Positions 1 to 5,130 of a stretch of DNA of 7,690 nucleotides are shown here, piece by piece; position 1 is the stretch's first letter; every line of letters starts with the position of its first letter. The notes under the pieces are model-generated. The model saw nothing but the letters and a program-made list of their open reading frames with translations. It searched no databases and was not told the origin of the DNA. The stretch is from an uncultured Collinsella sp. GTDB taxonomy: Bacteria; Actinomycetota; Coriobacteriia; Coriobacteriales; Coriobacteriaceae. Location: the NCBI GenBank assembly GCA_938036665.1, contig CALHWR010000126.1, positions 1 through 7,690 on the forward strand, in the 5' to 3' direction. The position numbers and the translations under genes were made by a program.

Positions 1-488
1 AGGCCCGCAAGGGCACCGTGGCCGGTGCCGCCGGTGTCCACGACCTGCTCGTTGAGTACCTTGCCGTCCTGAATGTCGTAGATCTTGAACTGCTCGCTGC
101 GGCCAAAGTGCATAAAGATGTTGCCGTTGTCGTACGTGGTTGCCACCCTCATGGTGTCGATCTCCTTTGCTGGCCATACGGCCGTTGCCGTGGTAATGGG
201 GGAGTACGCGATATTGCCGCCTTCGATGATGAGCGCCCGACCATTGACCAACGCGTTTGCCACCTTGCGATGCGCGCGGCTGCAAATAGCCGCCACCGTG
301 GCGCGCGCGATACCCATCTGCTGTGCGACTGCCTCTTGGTTTAGGCCTTCCAGGTCGCACAGGCGCAGTGCCTCGAGTTCGTCGATCGTCATGTCCATGG
401 CGTCTCCGCTGGCTAGGCCGTCAGGGGTAAAGCCGCGGTATTCGGGGATGATCCCGACGCGGCGCAGTTTCTCGCGTCTTCCTGCCAT
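1..488 (-). CDS. DUF134 (UPF0251) HTH domain fused to NifX-like metal-cluster-binding domain, C-terminus cut by window edge
   Basis: This minus-strand frame is open from an ATG at 488 to the window start (162 codons seen). Residues 1-90 match the DUF134/UPF0251 pattern: a basic N-terminus, then MTIDELEALRLCDLEGLNQE at 33-52, and a sigma-factor-like helix-turn-helix at about 50-80. Residues 113-162 start a NifX/NifB-type domain (MRVATTYDNGNIFMHFGR, with TGGTGHGALAG near the cut end), a fold that in relatives binds iron-sulfur or iron-molybdenum clusters. A likely role is a DNA-binding regulator that senses a metal cluster or redox state; that is inference. The start is well supported by AAGGAGG seven bases upstream. 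Two matching palindromes in the upstream region suggest autoregulation. An internal start at 152 could also make the NifX domain alone. The target genes are probably off the left edge. Confidence 0.85.
   Translation of the reverse strand, partial: MAGRREKLRRVGIIPEYRGFTPDGLASGDAMDMTIDELEALRLCDLEGLNQEAVAQQMGIARATVAAICSRAHRKVANALVNGRALIIEGGNIAYSPITTATAVWPAKEIDTMRVATTYDNGNIFMHFGRSEQFKIYDIQDGKVLNEQVVDTGGTGHGALAG
150..168 (-). promoter_or_regulatory. Internal ribosome binding site and ATG at the NifX domain boundary
   Basis: On the minus strand AAAGGAGA (168-161) lies nine bases before an in-frame ATG (152-150). That ATG is codon 113 of the fusion gene and is exactly where stand-alone NifX-family proteins normally begin. 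A separate NifX-only product may therefore be translated from the same message. This is inference from position and motif only. Confidence 0.5.
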
Positions 489-502
489 GCGCCCTCCTTA
501 TC

Positions 503-514
503 TGACATATGTCA
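503..514. promoter_or_regulatory. Palindrome 1, probable operator of the DUF134 regulator
   Basis: TGACATATGTCA is a perfect 12-bp palindrome ending 15 bases upstream of the DUF134-NifX start codon. It shares the pattern TGRCATATGYCA with the second palindrome at 550-573. It overlaps the transcription start expected from the candidate minus-strand promoter at 520-547, a placement that would suit repression. Confidence 0.6.
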
Positions 515-519
515 ACAAT

Positions 520-547
520 AGAATAGCGAACGTGCAGATTTGCGCAA
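520..547 (-). promoter_or_regulatory. Candidate promoter of the DUF134-NifX gene
   Basis: The minus strand shows a possible -35 TTGCGC (547-542), a 16-base spacer and a -10 TATTCT (525-520). Matches to consensus are partial (3/6 and 4/6). The element sits between the two palindromes, which would place one upstream of the -35 and the other on the transcription start. Confidence 0.35.
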
Positions 548-549
548 GG

Positions 550-573
550 AATTTCTGGCATATGCCAGAAATT
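550..573. promoter_or_regulatory. Palindrome 2, 24-bp perfect inverted repeat in the DUF134-NifX/thyA intergenic region
   Basis: This is a perfect 24-bp palindrome with half-site AATTTCTGGCAT and core TGGCATATGCCA. The core matches palindrome 1 at 503-514 as TGRCATATGYCA. The two centres are 53 bp apart, close to five helical turns, so the sites would face the same side of the DNA. It lies between divergent genes and could affect both the DUF134-NifX promoter and thyA. Confidence 0.6.
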
Positions 574-591
574 GAGGCCTTATGTTTGGGC

Positions 592-620
592 TGTGGGGCC
601 GCATGTGCCTGGGCTACAAT
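592..620 (+). promoter_or_regulatory. Candidate thyA-folA promoter
   Basis: TACAAT at 615-620 is a 5/6 match to a -10 box, 34 bases before the thyA start codon. The hexamer 17 bases upstream (TGTGGG, 592-597) is a poor -35, so the site may depend on an activator or may be weak. Confidence 0.4.
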
Positions 621-654
621 GAATCTCGCTTATAGGCGACTGATAGGAGGGTCA

Positions 655-1503
655 ATGAGCAAGGCTGATCAACAGTTTGTAACCATGTGCCGCGATATTC
701 TGGACCATGGCACCACCACCGAGGGCCAAAAGGTCCGCCCGGTGTGGGAGGATGGCACCCCTGCCTATACCATTAAAAACTTTGGTGTCACGGCACGCTA
801 TGACCTGCGTGAGGAGTTTCCGGCGCTTACCCTGCGTCGTACGGCCCTCAAATCTGCCATGGATGAGATCCTATGGATCTATCAAAAGAAGTCCAATAAC
901 GTGCATGATCTCAACAGCCATATTTGGGATGAGTGGGCCGACGAGACCGGCTCCATCGGCAAGGCCTACGGGTATCAGATTGGGCAGAAGAGCCATTATG
1001 CCGAGGGCGACTTTGACCAGATGGATCGCGTGCTGTACGACCTTAAGAACACTCCGTACAGCCGCCGCATTATGACGAATACCTACGTGTTTAGCGACCT
1101 GTCCGAGATGCACCTGTATCCGTGCGCCTACAGCGTGACGTATAACGTGACGCAGCGCCCGCAGGATGACAAACCGACGCTCAACATGATTCTCAACCAG
1201 CGTAGCCAGGACATTTTGGCCGCGAACAACTGGAATGTGTGCCAGTACGCCATTTTGCTGATGATGGTTGCGCAGTCGGTCGATATGATCGCTGGCGAGC
1301 TGCTGCATGTGATTGCCGATGCCCACATTTACGACCGTCATGTCGATATTGTCCGCGAGCTTATCGAGCGTCCGCAGTTTGCCGCGCCCAAGGTAACGCT
1401 CAACCCCGAGGTGCATGACTTCTATGCGTTTACGACCGATGATCTGATTGTCGAGGGCTATGAGCACGGCCCGCAGGTCAAGAACATCCCCATTGCGGTG
1501 TAG
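655..1503 (+). CDS. thyA: Thymidylate synthase ThyA (divergent subclass)
   Basis: This 282-residue cytosolic enzyme methylates dUMP to dTMP using methylene-tetrahydrofolate and releases dihydrofolate. The active-site layout is complete: catalytic Cys157 in LYPCAYS, QRSQD at 182-186 (phosphate-binding Arg183 and Ser184), Asn194 in NNWNVCQYA, and HIY with His224 and Tyr226. The segment IWDEWADETGSIGKAYG at 90-106 and the C-terminal IPIAV are also typical. The family's usual His after the catalytic Cys is Ala158, and the N-terminal loop that is normally GTG-L-rich reads VRPVWEDGTPAYTIKNFG. The protein is slightly longer than the 264-residue E. coli enzyme. The ATG at 655 is chosen because AGGAGG lies at 645-650; the frame stays open far upstream, but that stretch is antisense to the DUF134-NifX gene and does not look like ThyA. 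folA follows after nine bases, so the two are probably cotranscribed. Confidence 0.97.
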   Translation: MSKADQQFVTMCRDILDHGTTTEGQKVRPVWEDGTPAYTIKNFGVTARYDLREEFPALTLRRTALKSAMDEILWIYQKKSNNVHDLNSHIWDEWADETGSIGKAYGYQIGQKSHYAEGDFDQMDRVLYDLKNTPYSRRIMTNTYVFSDLSEMHLYPCAYSVTYNVTQRPQDDKPTLNMILNQRSQDILAANNWNVCQYAILLMMVAQSVDMIAGELLHVIADAHIYDRHVDIVRELIERPQFAAPKVTLNPEVHDFYAFTTDDLIVEGYEHGPQVKNIPIAV

Positions 1504-1512
1504 GTGACGCGC

Positions 1513-2031
1513 ATGACGTGTAAGCTTTCTGCCATTGTCGCCGTGTGCGATGACTGGGGTATTGGGTGCGAGGGCGACATGGTCGTGTCCAACCGTGCCG
1601 ACATGCGTCATTTTGTGGCATGCACCAAGGGTTGCCCGGTCATTATGGGTCGCAAGACGCTGTTGAGTTTTCCCGGCGGACGACCGCTCAAGAATCGCCG
1701 CAATATCGTGCTCACCCGCGACGAGAGCTTTGCTGCCGAGGGCATCGACGTGGTGCATGGCGTCGACGAAGCGCTCGCTGCGGTTGCCGATGAGCCCGTT
1801 GCGTGGGTGATCGGCGGTGGCGAGGTGTATCGGCAGTTTTTGCCGCATTGCGTGGAGGCGGAGGTCACGCACAACCATTGCGTGCATGCCGTGGATGCGT
1901 ACTTTCCCGACTTGGACGCTGATCCCGCGTGGGAGATTGCGCGGCGTGGCGGTGTTGCCACGATTGCCTCGGGCGAGGGCGACGAGGGTGTCGATTATGA
2001 GTTCGTGACGTATCGTCGCGTTGATGCGTAA
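1513..2031 (+). CDS. folA: Dihydrofolate reductase (divergent active-site subclass)
   Basis: This 172-residue enzyme reduces dihydrofolate to tetrahydrofolate with NADPH, regenerating the cofactor spent by the thyA product just upstream. Family signatures are KLSAIVAVCDDWGIG near the N-terminus, the catalytic acid Asp30, VIMGRKT at 43-49, GGRPLKNRRNIVLTR at 55-69 and VIGGGEVYRQF at 99-109. The usual MPWxLPxD element, which carries a conserved Trp, reads MVVSNRAD here. That Trp normally helps orient substrate and inhibitor, so ligand binding may differ; this is inference. The ATG at 1513 is preferred because AGGTG (1502-1506) precedes it at workable spacing. A GTG at 1504, directly after the thyA stop, would add three residues and cannot be excluded. 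Confidence 0.95.
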   Translation: MTCKLSAIVAVCDDWGIGCEGDMVVSNRADMRHFVACTKGCPVIMGRKTLLSFPGGRPLKNRRNIVLTRDESFAAEGIDVVHGVDEALAAVADEPVAWVIGGGEVYRQFLPHCVEAEVTHNHCVHAVDAYFPDLDADPAWEIARRGGVATIASGEGDEGVDYEFVTYRRVDA

Positions 2032-2075
2032 ATCGTCGAGCGTGAACGGTATCATCGGGTTGTTTGAATGCATGG

Positions 2076-2100
2076 GGCGGCGCTTAGCGTCGCCTCGTTT
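2076..2100 (+). terminator. Possible terminator of thyA-folA
   Basis: A seven-bp stem (GGCGGCG 2076-2082 with CGTCGCC 2088-2094, one G-U pair) encloses the loop CTTAG and is followed by TCGTTT. The U-tract is short, so termination may be partial. It ends just before the -10 box of the next gene. Confidence 0.45.
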
Positions 2101-2108
2101 GGTATAAA
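2100..2108 (+). promoter_or_regulatory. Extended -10 promoter of the RNA methyltransferase gene
   Basis: TGG followed by TATAAA (2103-2108) has the layout of an extended -10 element (TGn then hexamer). No good -35 is visible 17 bases upstream, which is common for this type. The element overlaps the upstream in-frame ATG at 2108, which argues against that ATG as the translation start. Confidence 0.5.
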
Positions 2109-2140
2109 TGTGCTGTAAAGAAGGGTGCGGGCTGGCTGCT

Positions 2141-3055
2141 ATGACTGATGCCGTTGAGGTGCTGCGAATCGATTCTCTCGAGGACGAGCGGCTCGATGCC
2201 TACGTGCGACTGACCGAGCGTGAGCTTCGCTGCGTGCTGGAGCCGCAGAAGGGCATTTTTATCGCCGAGAGTGCCAAGGTCATCGAGCGTGCGGTTCGCG
2301 CCGGATACGAGCCGGTGAGCTTTCTTTTAGGTGAGCGCTGGCTCAATCAGATGATGCCGCTGTTTGAGCGCCTAGCGGTACGCGAAGGTGCGGACCCGGT
2401 TCCCGTGTTTGTGGCCTCGATGGAGCTTATGGAGCAGCTGACGGGCTTTAACGTGACGCGCGGTGCGCTCGCGGCATTCCGTCGTCCACGCCAGATTCCG
2501 GTAGCCGAGTTCCTGGGTGGCGTCGTCGAGGCGGCGGGGGAGCGCCCGGTGCGCGTGTGCGTGCTCGAGGGCATTGTCGACCACACCAACGTCGGCGCGA
2601 TTTTCCGCTCGGCGGCTGCGCTGAACGTCGACGGTATTTTGGTGAGCCCCACTTGCTGTGACCCGCTGTACCGTCGCTCGGCCCGCGTGAGCATGGGCAC
2701 GGTGTTCCAGGTGCCCTGGACGCGCATTGGCAGCGAGGCGCGCGTATGGCCGCATGATGGGCTGGCGGCGCTGCACGATGCCGGCTTTTCGTGTGCTGCT
2801 ATGGCGTTGACGGATGATTCGGTGTCGCTGGACGATCCCGCGCTGCAGGAGATTGGCCGCCTAGCGATCTTTATGGGTACCGAGGGTGCCGGCTTGGGCA
2901 CCAAGACCATTGCCGGCTGCGACCGAGCCGTGCGCATTCCGATGGCGCACGGGGTCGATTCACTCAACGTTGCCGCTGCGAGTGCCGTCGCCTTTTGGCA
3001 ACTGTGCCCGCATGTGAGCAACGAGTACCACTACCAGCCGGGGCTGTATCACTAG
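2141..3055 (+). CDS. TrmH/SpoU-family RNA 2'-O-ribose methyltransferase
   Basis: This 304-residue protein is predicted to transfer a methyl group from S-adenosylmethionine to a ribose 2'-hydroxyl in tRNA or rRNA. Residues 8-115 resemble the SpoU substrate-binding domain. Residues 137-288 are the knotted SPOUT catalytic domain with all three motifs: NVGAIFRSAAAL at 150-161 (Asn150, Arg156), IFMGTEGAGL at 243-252, and IPMAHGVDSLNVAAASAVAFW at 266-286 (Ser274, Asn276). The exact target nucleotide cannot be read from sequence, so no symbol is given. The start at 2141 is preferred because the family similarity begins there and the ATG at 2108 lies in a -10 box. The nearest Shine-Dalgarno-like stretch, AAAGAAGGG (2117-2125), is 15 bases away, so the start is not firm; a CTG at 2132 has better spacing. 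The gene appears to be transcribed on its own. Confidence 0.9.
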   Translation: MTDAVEVLRIDSLEDERLDAYVRLTERELRCVLEPQKGIFIAESAKVIERAVRAGYEPVSFLLGERWLNQMMPLFERLAVREGADPVPVFVASMELMEQLTGFNVTRGALAAFRRPRQIPVAEFLGGVVEAAGERPVRVCVLEGIVDHTNVGAIFRSAAALNVDGILVSPTCCDPLYRRSARVSMGTVFQVPWTRIGSEARVWPHDGLAALHDAGFSCAAMALTDDSVSLDDPALQEIGRLAIFMGTEGAGLGTKTIAGCDRAVRIPMAHGVDSLNVAAASAVAFWQLCPHVSNEYHYQPGLYH

Positions 3056-3089
3056 GCAGATATTTCGCACTGGGCTCTGGTTCGGGGCG

Positions 3090-3118
3090 TTTCGGCCGAC
3101 GTCGGTCGGTGCTAAGCT
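3090..3118 (+). promoter_or_regulatory. Candidate MATE gene promoter containing a 10-bp palindrome
   Basis: A possible -35 TTTCGG (3090-3095) and an extended -10, TGC plus TAAGCT (3110-3118), are 17 bases apart. The spacer holds the perfect palindrome CCGACGTCGG (3096-3105), a plausible repressor site. The promoter boxes match consensus only weakly. Confidence 0.3.
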
Positions 3119-3180
3119 GGTATTGGCTTTGGTCTTAAAGTGCCGTTTTGTTGTTTGACGTACGCTGGTGGGGAGGGCGT

Positions 3181-4530
3181 GTGGCTAAGAAATCTACGGC
3201 TATCGATGTAACGCAGGGCGTTATTTGGCAGCAGCTGCTGTCGCTGTGCGTCCCTATCTTCTTTAGTTCGTTTTTTCAGCAGGCTTACACGCTTATCGGT
3301 ACCTATATCGTCGGTCAGTTTGGCGGCAAGCTAGCGCTGGGTGGCATTCAGGCCACGATGGTGCTCACGGAGCTCTGCATTGGTTTTTGCGTCGGTGTGG
3401 GTGCTGGCTGTGCCGTTATTACCGGCCAGTTTTTTGGTCAGCACGATGACGAGCGCTTGAGCCGATCGGTCCATACGGCCATGACGCTCGCGCTGGTGGG
3501 CGGCATTGTCATTTCCATTCTGGGCATGGTGTTTGTCGAGCCGATGCTTGTGCTGATGAATACACCGCATGAGCTGCTGGCCGAGGGTGTGGCGTATGCC
3601 CGTTGCTACTTTGCCGCCATGTTTGCGGCGCTGCTGCTCAATATGGGGACGGCGTTGTTGCGCGCCGTGGGCGACACGCGCGGTCCGGCGGTCATTATTG
3701 CCTCCGGCTGCTTCGTCAACGTTGCACTCGACATTCTCTTTGTCGCCGTGCTGCACATGGAAGCGCTGGGCTGCGGCATCGCGGTGGCGCTGACGATCTG
3801 CACCAATGCCACGATGATTGTGATCCGCATGATGCGCGCTCCGGGGGCGTGGCGGTTGTCGCTATCCAAACTCGGTATCGATCGCGGCATTTGCAAGAGC
3901 ATGCTTTCGTGCGGTTTGCCGCTGGGCGTTCAGTCTGCGGCGTATTCGATCTCCAACGTTTTGATTCAGGTGTCGGTCAACTCGTTTGGTGCCGATGTCA
4001 CGACCGCTTGGGGCCTTTCCGGCCGCCTGGACGGCATTATCTGGATGGTGACCGAGGCGCTCGGCGTGTCGATCACCACGTTCTCGGCGCAGAACTTTGG
4101 TGCGCGCAATTACGATCGCATGCGAAAGGGATACCACACGTCGCTCGTGCTGTCGTTTATGCTCATTGGTGGCCTGTCTGCCGTGCTGCTTGTGTTCTCG
4201 GGTCCGTTGTCGCGTTTGTTCATCGACGATGCCGCGATTTCGGCCTACACCACGACGATTCTTCATTTCATCGCGCCGTTCTACGCGATCTTCTCGATTA
4301 TCGAAAACGCGTCTGGCTCCATCCGCGGCGCTGGCGTGAGCTTCCAGCCTATGATGCTCACGATCTTCGGCACGGTCGTGCTCCGCGTGGCGTGGGTGTT
4401 CGCGATTATGCCGCTCGACCCCTCGCTCGAGCATCTGCTGCTGGTCTACCCCGTAACCTGGGTAATCACCGCCGCGATGTTCACCGTCTACCATCACAGC
4501 GGCAACTGGCTAGGCCGCGCCACTGCCTAG
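3181..4530 (+). CDS. MATE-family multidrug/sodium (or proton) antiporter
   Basis: This 449-residue inner-membrane protein has about 12 hydrophobic segments in two homologous halves, the normal size and design for MATE exporters, which expel cationic drugs or metabolites in exchange for sodium or protons. Each half has the recurring family signature: LLRAVGDTRGP at 159-169 and the degenerate SIRGAGVSFQP at 380-390. The first helix begins at about residue 16 (WQQLLSLCVPIFFSSFFQQAYTL), as is usual. The GTG at 3181 is chosen because GGAGGG lies at 3172-3177 and the product then starts with a short polar tail. A TTG at 3148 would add 11 residues unlike the family. The substrate cannot be inferred. 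The stop codon sits inside a palindrome shared with the convergent cobO gene. Confidence 0.93.
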   Translation: MAKKSTAIDVTQGVIWQQLLSLCVPIFFSSFFQQAYTLIGTYIVGQFGGKLALGGIQATMVLTELCIGFCVGVGAGCAVITGQFFGQHDDERLSRSVHTAMTLALVGGIVISILGMVFVEPMLVLMNTPHELLAEGVAYARCYFAAMFAALLLNMGTALLRAVGDTRGPAVIIASGCFVNVALDILFVAVLHMEALGCGIAVALTICTNATMIVIRMMRAPGAWRLSLSKLGIDRGICKSMLSCGLPLGVQSAAYSISNVLIQVSVNSFGADVTTAWGLSGRLDGIIWMVTEALGVSITTFSAQNFGARNYDRMRKGYHTSLVLSFMLIGGLSAVLLVFSGPLSRLFIDDAAISAYTTTILHFIAPFYAIFSIIENASGSIRGAGVSFQPMMLTIFGTVVLRVAWVFAIMPLDPSLEHLLLVYPVTWVITAAMFTVYHHSGNWLGRATA

Positions 4531-4532
4531 CC
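4508..4532. repeat. Alternative 8-bp inverted repeat at the MATE gene 3' end
   Basis: GGCTAGGC (4508-4515) and GCCTAGCC (4525-4532) are exact reverse complements around a nine-base loop. The right arm overlaps the left arm of the palindrome at 4527-4556, so the two hairpins cannot form at the same time in one transcript. Confidence 0.45.
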
Positions 4533-4556
4533 ATTGGGGACGTCCGCAATGGCTAG
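4527..4556. terminator. Near-perfect 30-bp palindrome spanning both convergent stop codons; possible bidirectional terminator
   Basis: The outer arms CTAGCCATTG and CAATGGCTAG are exact reverse complements, and the centre GGACGTCC is itself a palindrome; only one G-G pair (4537/4546) breaks the symmetry. The TAG stop of the MATE gene (4528-4530) and the TAG stop of cobO (4555-4553) lie in opposite arms. There is no strong U-tract on either side, so it may stall, protect 3' ends or need a factor rather than act as a classical intrinsic terminator. Confidence 0.55.
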
Positions 4557-5029
4557 TATTCGATGCCTTGGCGGGCTAGGAGGCCTTCGTCGAAGTAGTG
4601 TTTGACGGGGCGTATTTCGGTGACCAGGTCTGCCAGATCGGCGTGGGGCAGCAGACCGCGGCCGGTGAGCACGAGCTCCGTGGTGGTTGGTTTCATCGCG
4701 ATCAACGCTTCGATATCTTCGCGCGTCACAAAGCCCCGTCGCATGGCCTCGCCGAGTTCATCCAAAATGAGCACGTCGACCTGCGAGATCTGTTCGCGTG
4801 CAAGTTCCATGATCTGCTCGGCGCAAGCCTCGGGCGTGTCGCGATCGGCCTGTACAATGCGCAGTCCCAGGCGCGGCGCGGCATCGTGTTCGGCGCAGTG
4901 CAGCTTCTTGGCAAACTGAAGCATGAGTACGTTAAGTCCATAGCCCGTGGCGCGCAGCGCAAGCCCCAGCGCAGCCGTCGTCTTGCCCTTGCCGTCGCCC
5001 GTATAGATTTGAACCTTGCCGACTCCCAG
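4553..5029 (-). CDS. cobO: Corrinoid (cob(I)alamin) adenosyltransferase, CobO/BtuR type, probable CTG start
   Basis: This enzyme uses ATP to adenosylate cob(I)alamin or related corrinoids, making the coenzyme B12 form. From the proposed CTG start it has 158 residues, somewhat short for the family. The Walker A motif GDGKGKTT is at 11-18, followed by AALGLALRATGYG, MLQFAKK at 36-42, DVLILDELGEAM at 85-96 and LVLTGRG at 119-125, all typical of CobO/BtuR. The first in-frame ATG (4924-4922) lies after the Walker A motif and would give an inactive protein. Between it and the upstream in-frame stop (TAA 5068-5066) there is no ATG, GTG or TTG. CTG at 5029-5027 is preceded at five bases by AGAAGG, so it is the best start. 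No other cobalamin gene and no recognisable B12 riboswitch is seen nearby. It is divergent from ftsH and convergent with the MATE gene. Confidence 0.9.
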   Translation of the reverse strand: MGVGKVQIYTGDGKGKTTAALGLALRATGYGLNVLMLQFAKKLHCAEHDAAPRLGLRIVQADRDTPEACAEQIMELAREQISQVDVLILDELGEAMRRGFVTREDIEALIAMKPTTTELVLTGRGLLPHADLADLVTEIRPVKHYFDEGLLARQGIEY

Positions 5030-5041
5030 TGATGCCTTCTC
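5027..5041 (-). promoter_or_regulatory. Ribosome binding site and CTG codon proposed to start cobO
   Basis: On the minus strand GAGAAGG (5041-5035) is followed by five bases and then CTG (5029-5027), in frame with the Walker A motif. No canonical start codon exists between this point and the upstream stop, so the spacing decides the start. Confidence 0.55.
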
Positions 5042-5130
5042 TGTCCTTTCGTGCCCGGCGTCGGTTTATCGCCGTCCGGGTTGGGTATTCTAGAAAAAAT
5101 TATCAACCCCAGTAGATGGAGTTCAAGCAG

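Noticed and set aside
85..654. Long upstream extension of the thyA reading frame
   Set aside because: It is antisense to the DUF134-NifX gene, does not resemble ThyA, and a strong AGGAGG precedes the ATG at 655.
871..2073. 400-codon open frame on the minus strand opposite thyA and folA
   Set aside because: It is His/Arg-rich, matches no family and lies wholly opposite two clearly real genes; it is a shadow of GC-rich codon use.
3603..4556. 317-codon frame inside the MATE gene, other frame, same strand
   Set aside because: The composition is rich in Arg, His and Cys with no domain, and the MATE frame explains the region fully.
5078..5109. GGGTTG/CAACCC inverted repeat between cobO and ftsH
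   Set aside because: Only six bp with a 20-base loop; it could be an operator, but chance occurrence is too likely.
5030..5115. Cobalamin riboswitch or clear promoters between cobO and ftsH
   Set aside because: The region is too short for a B12 riboswitch, no B12-box-like sequence was recognised, and the candidate -10 boxes (TATTCT at 5086 plus strand, TAGAAT at 5092 minus strand) lack believable -35 partners.
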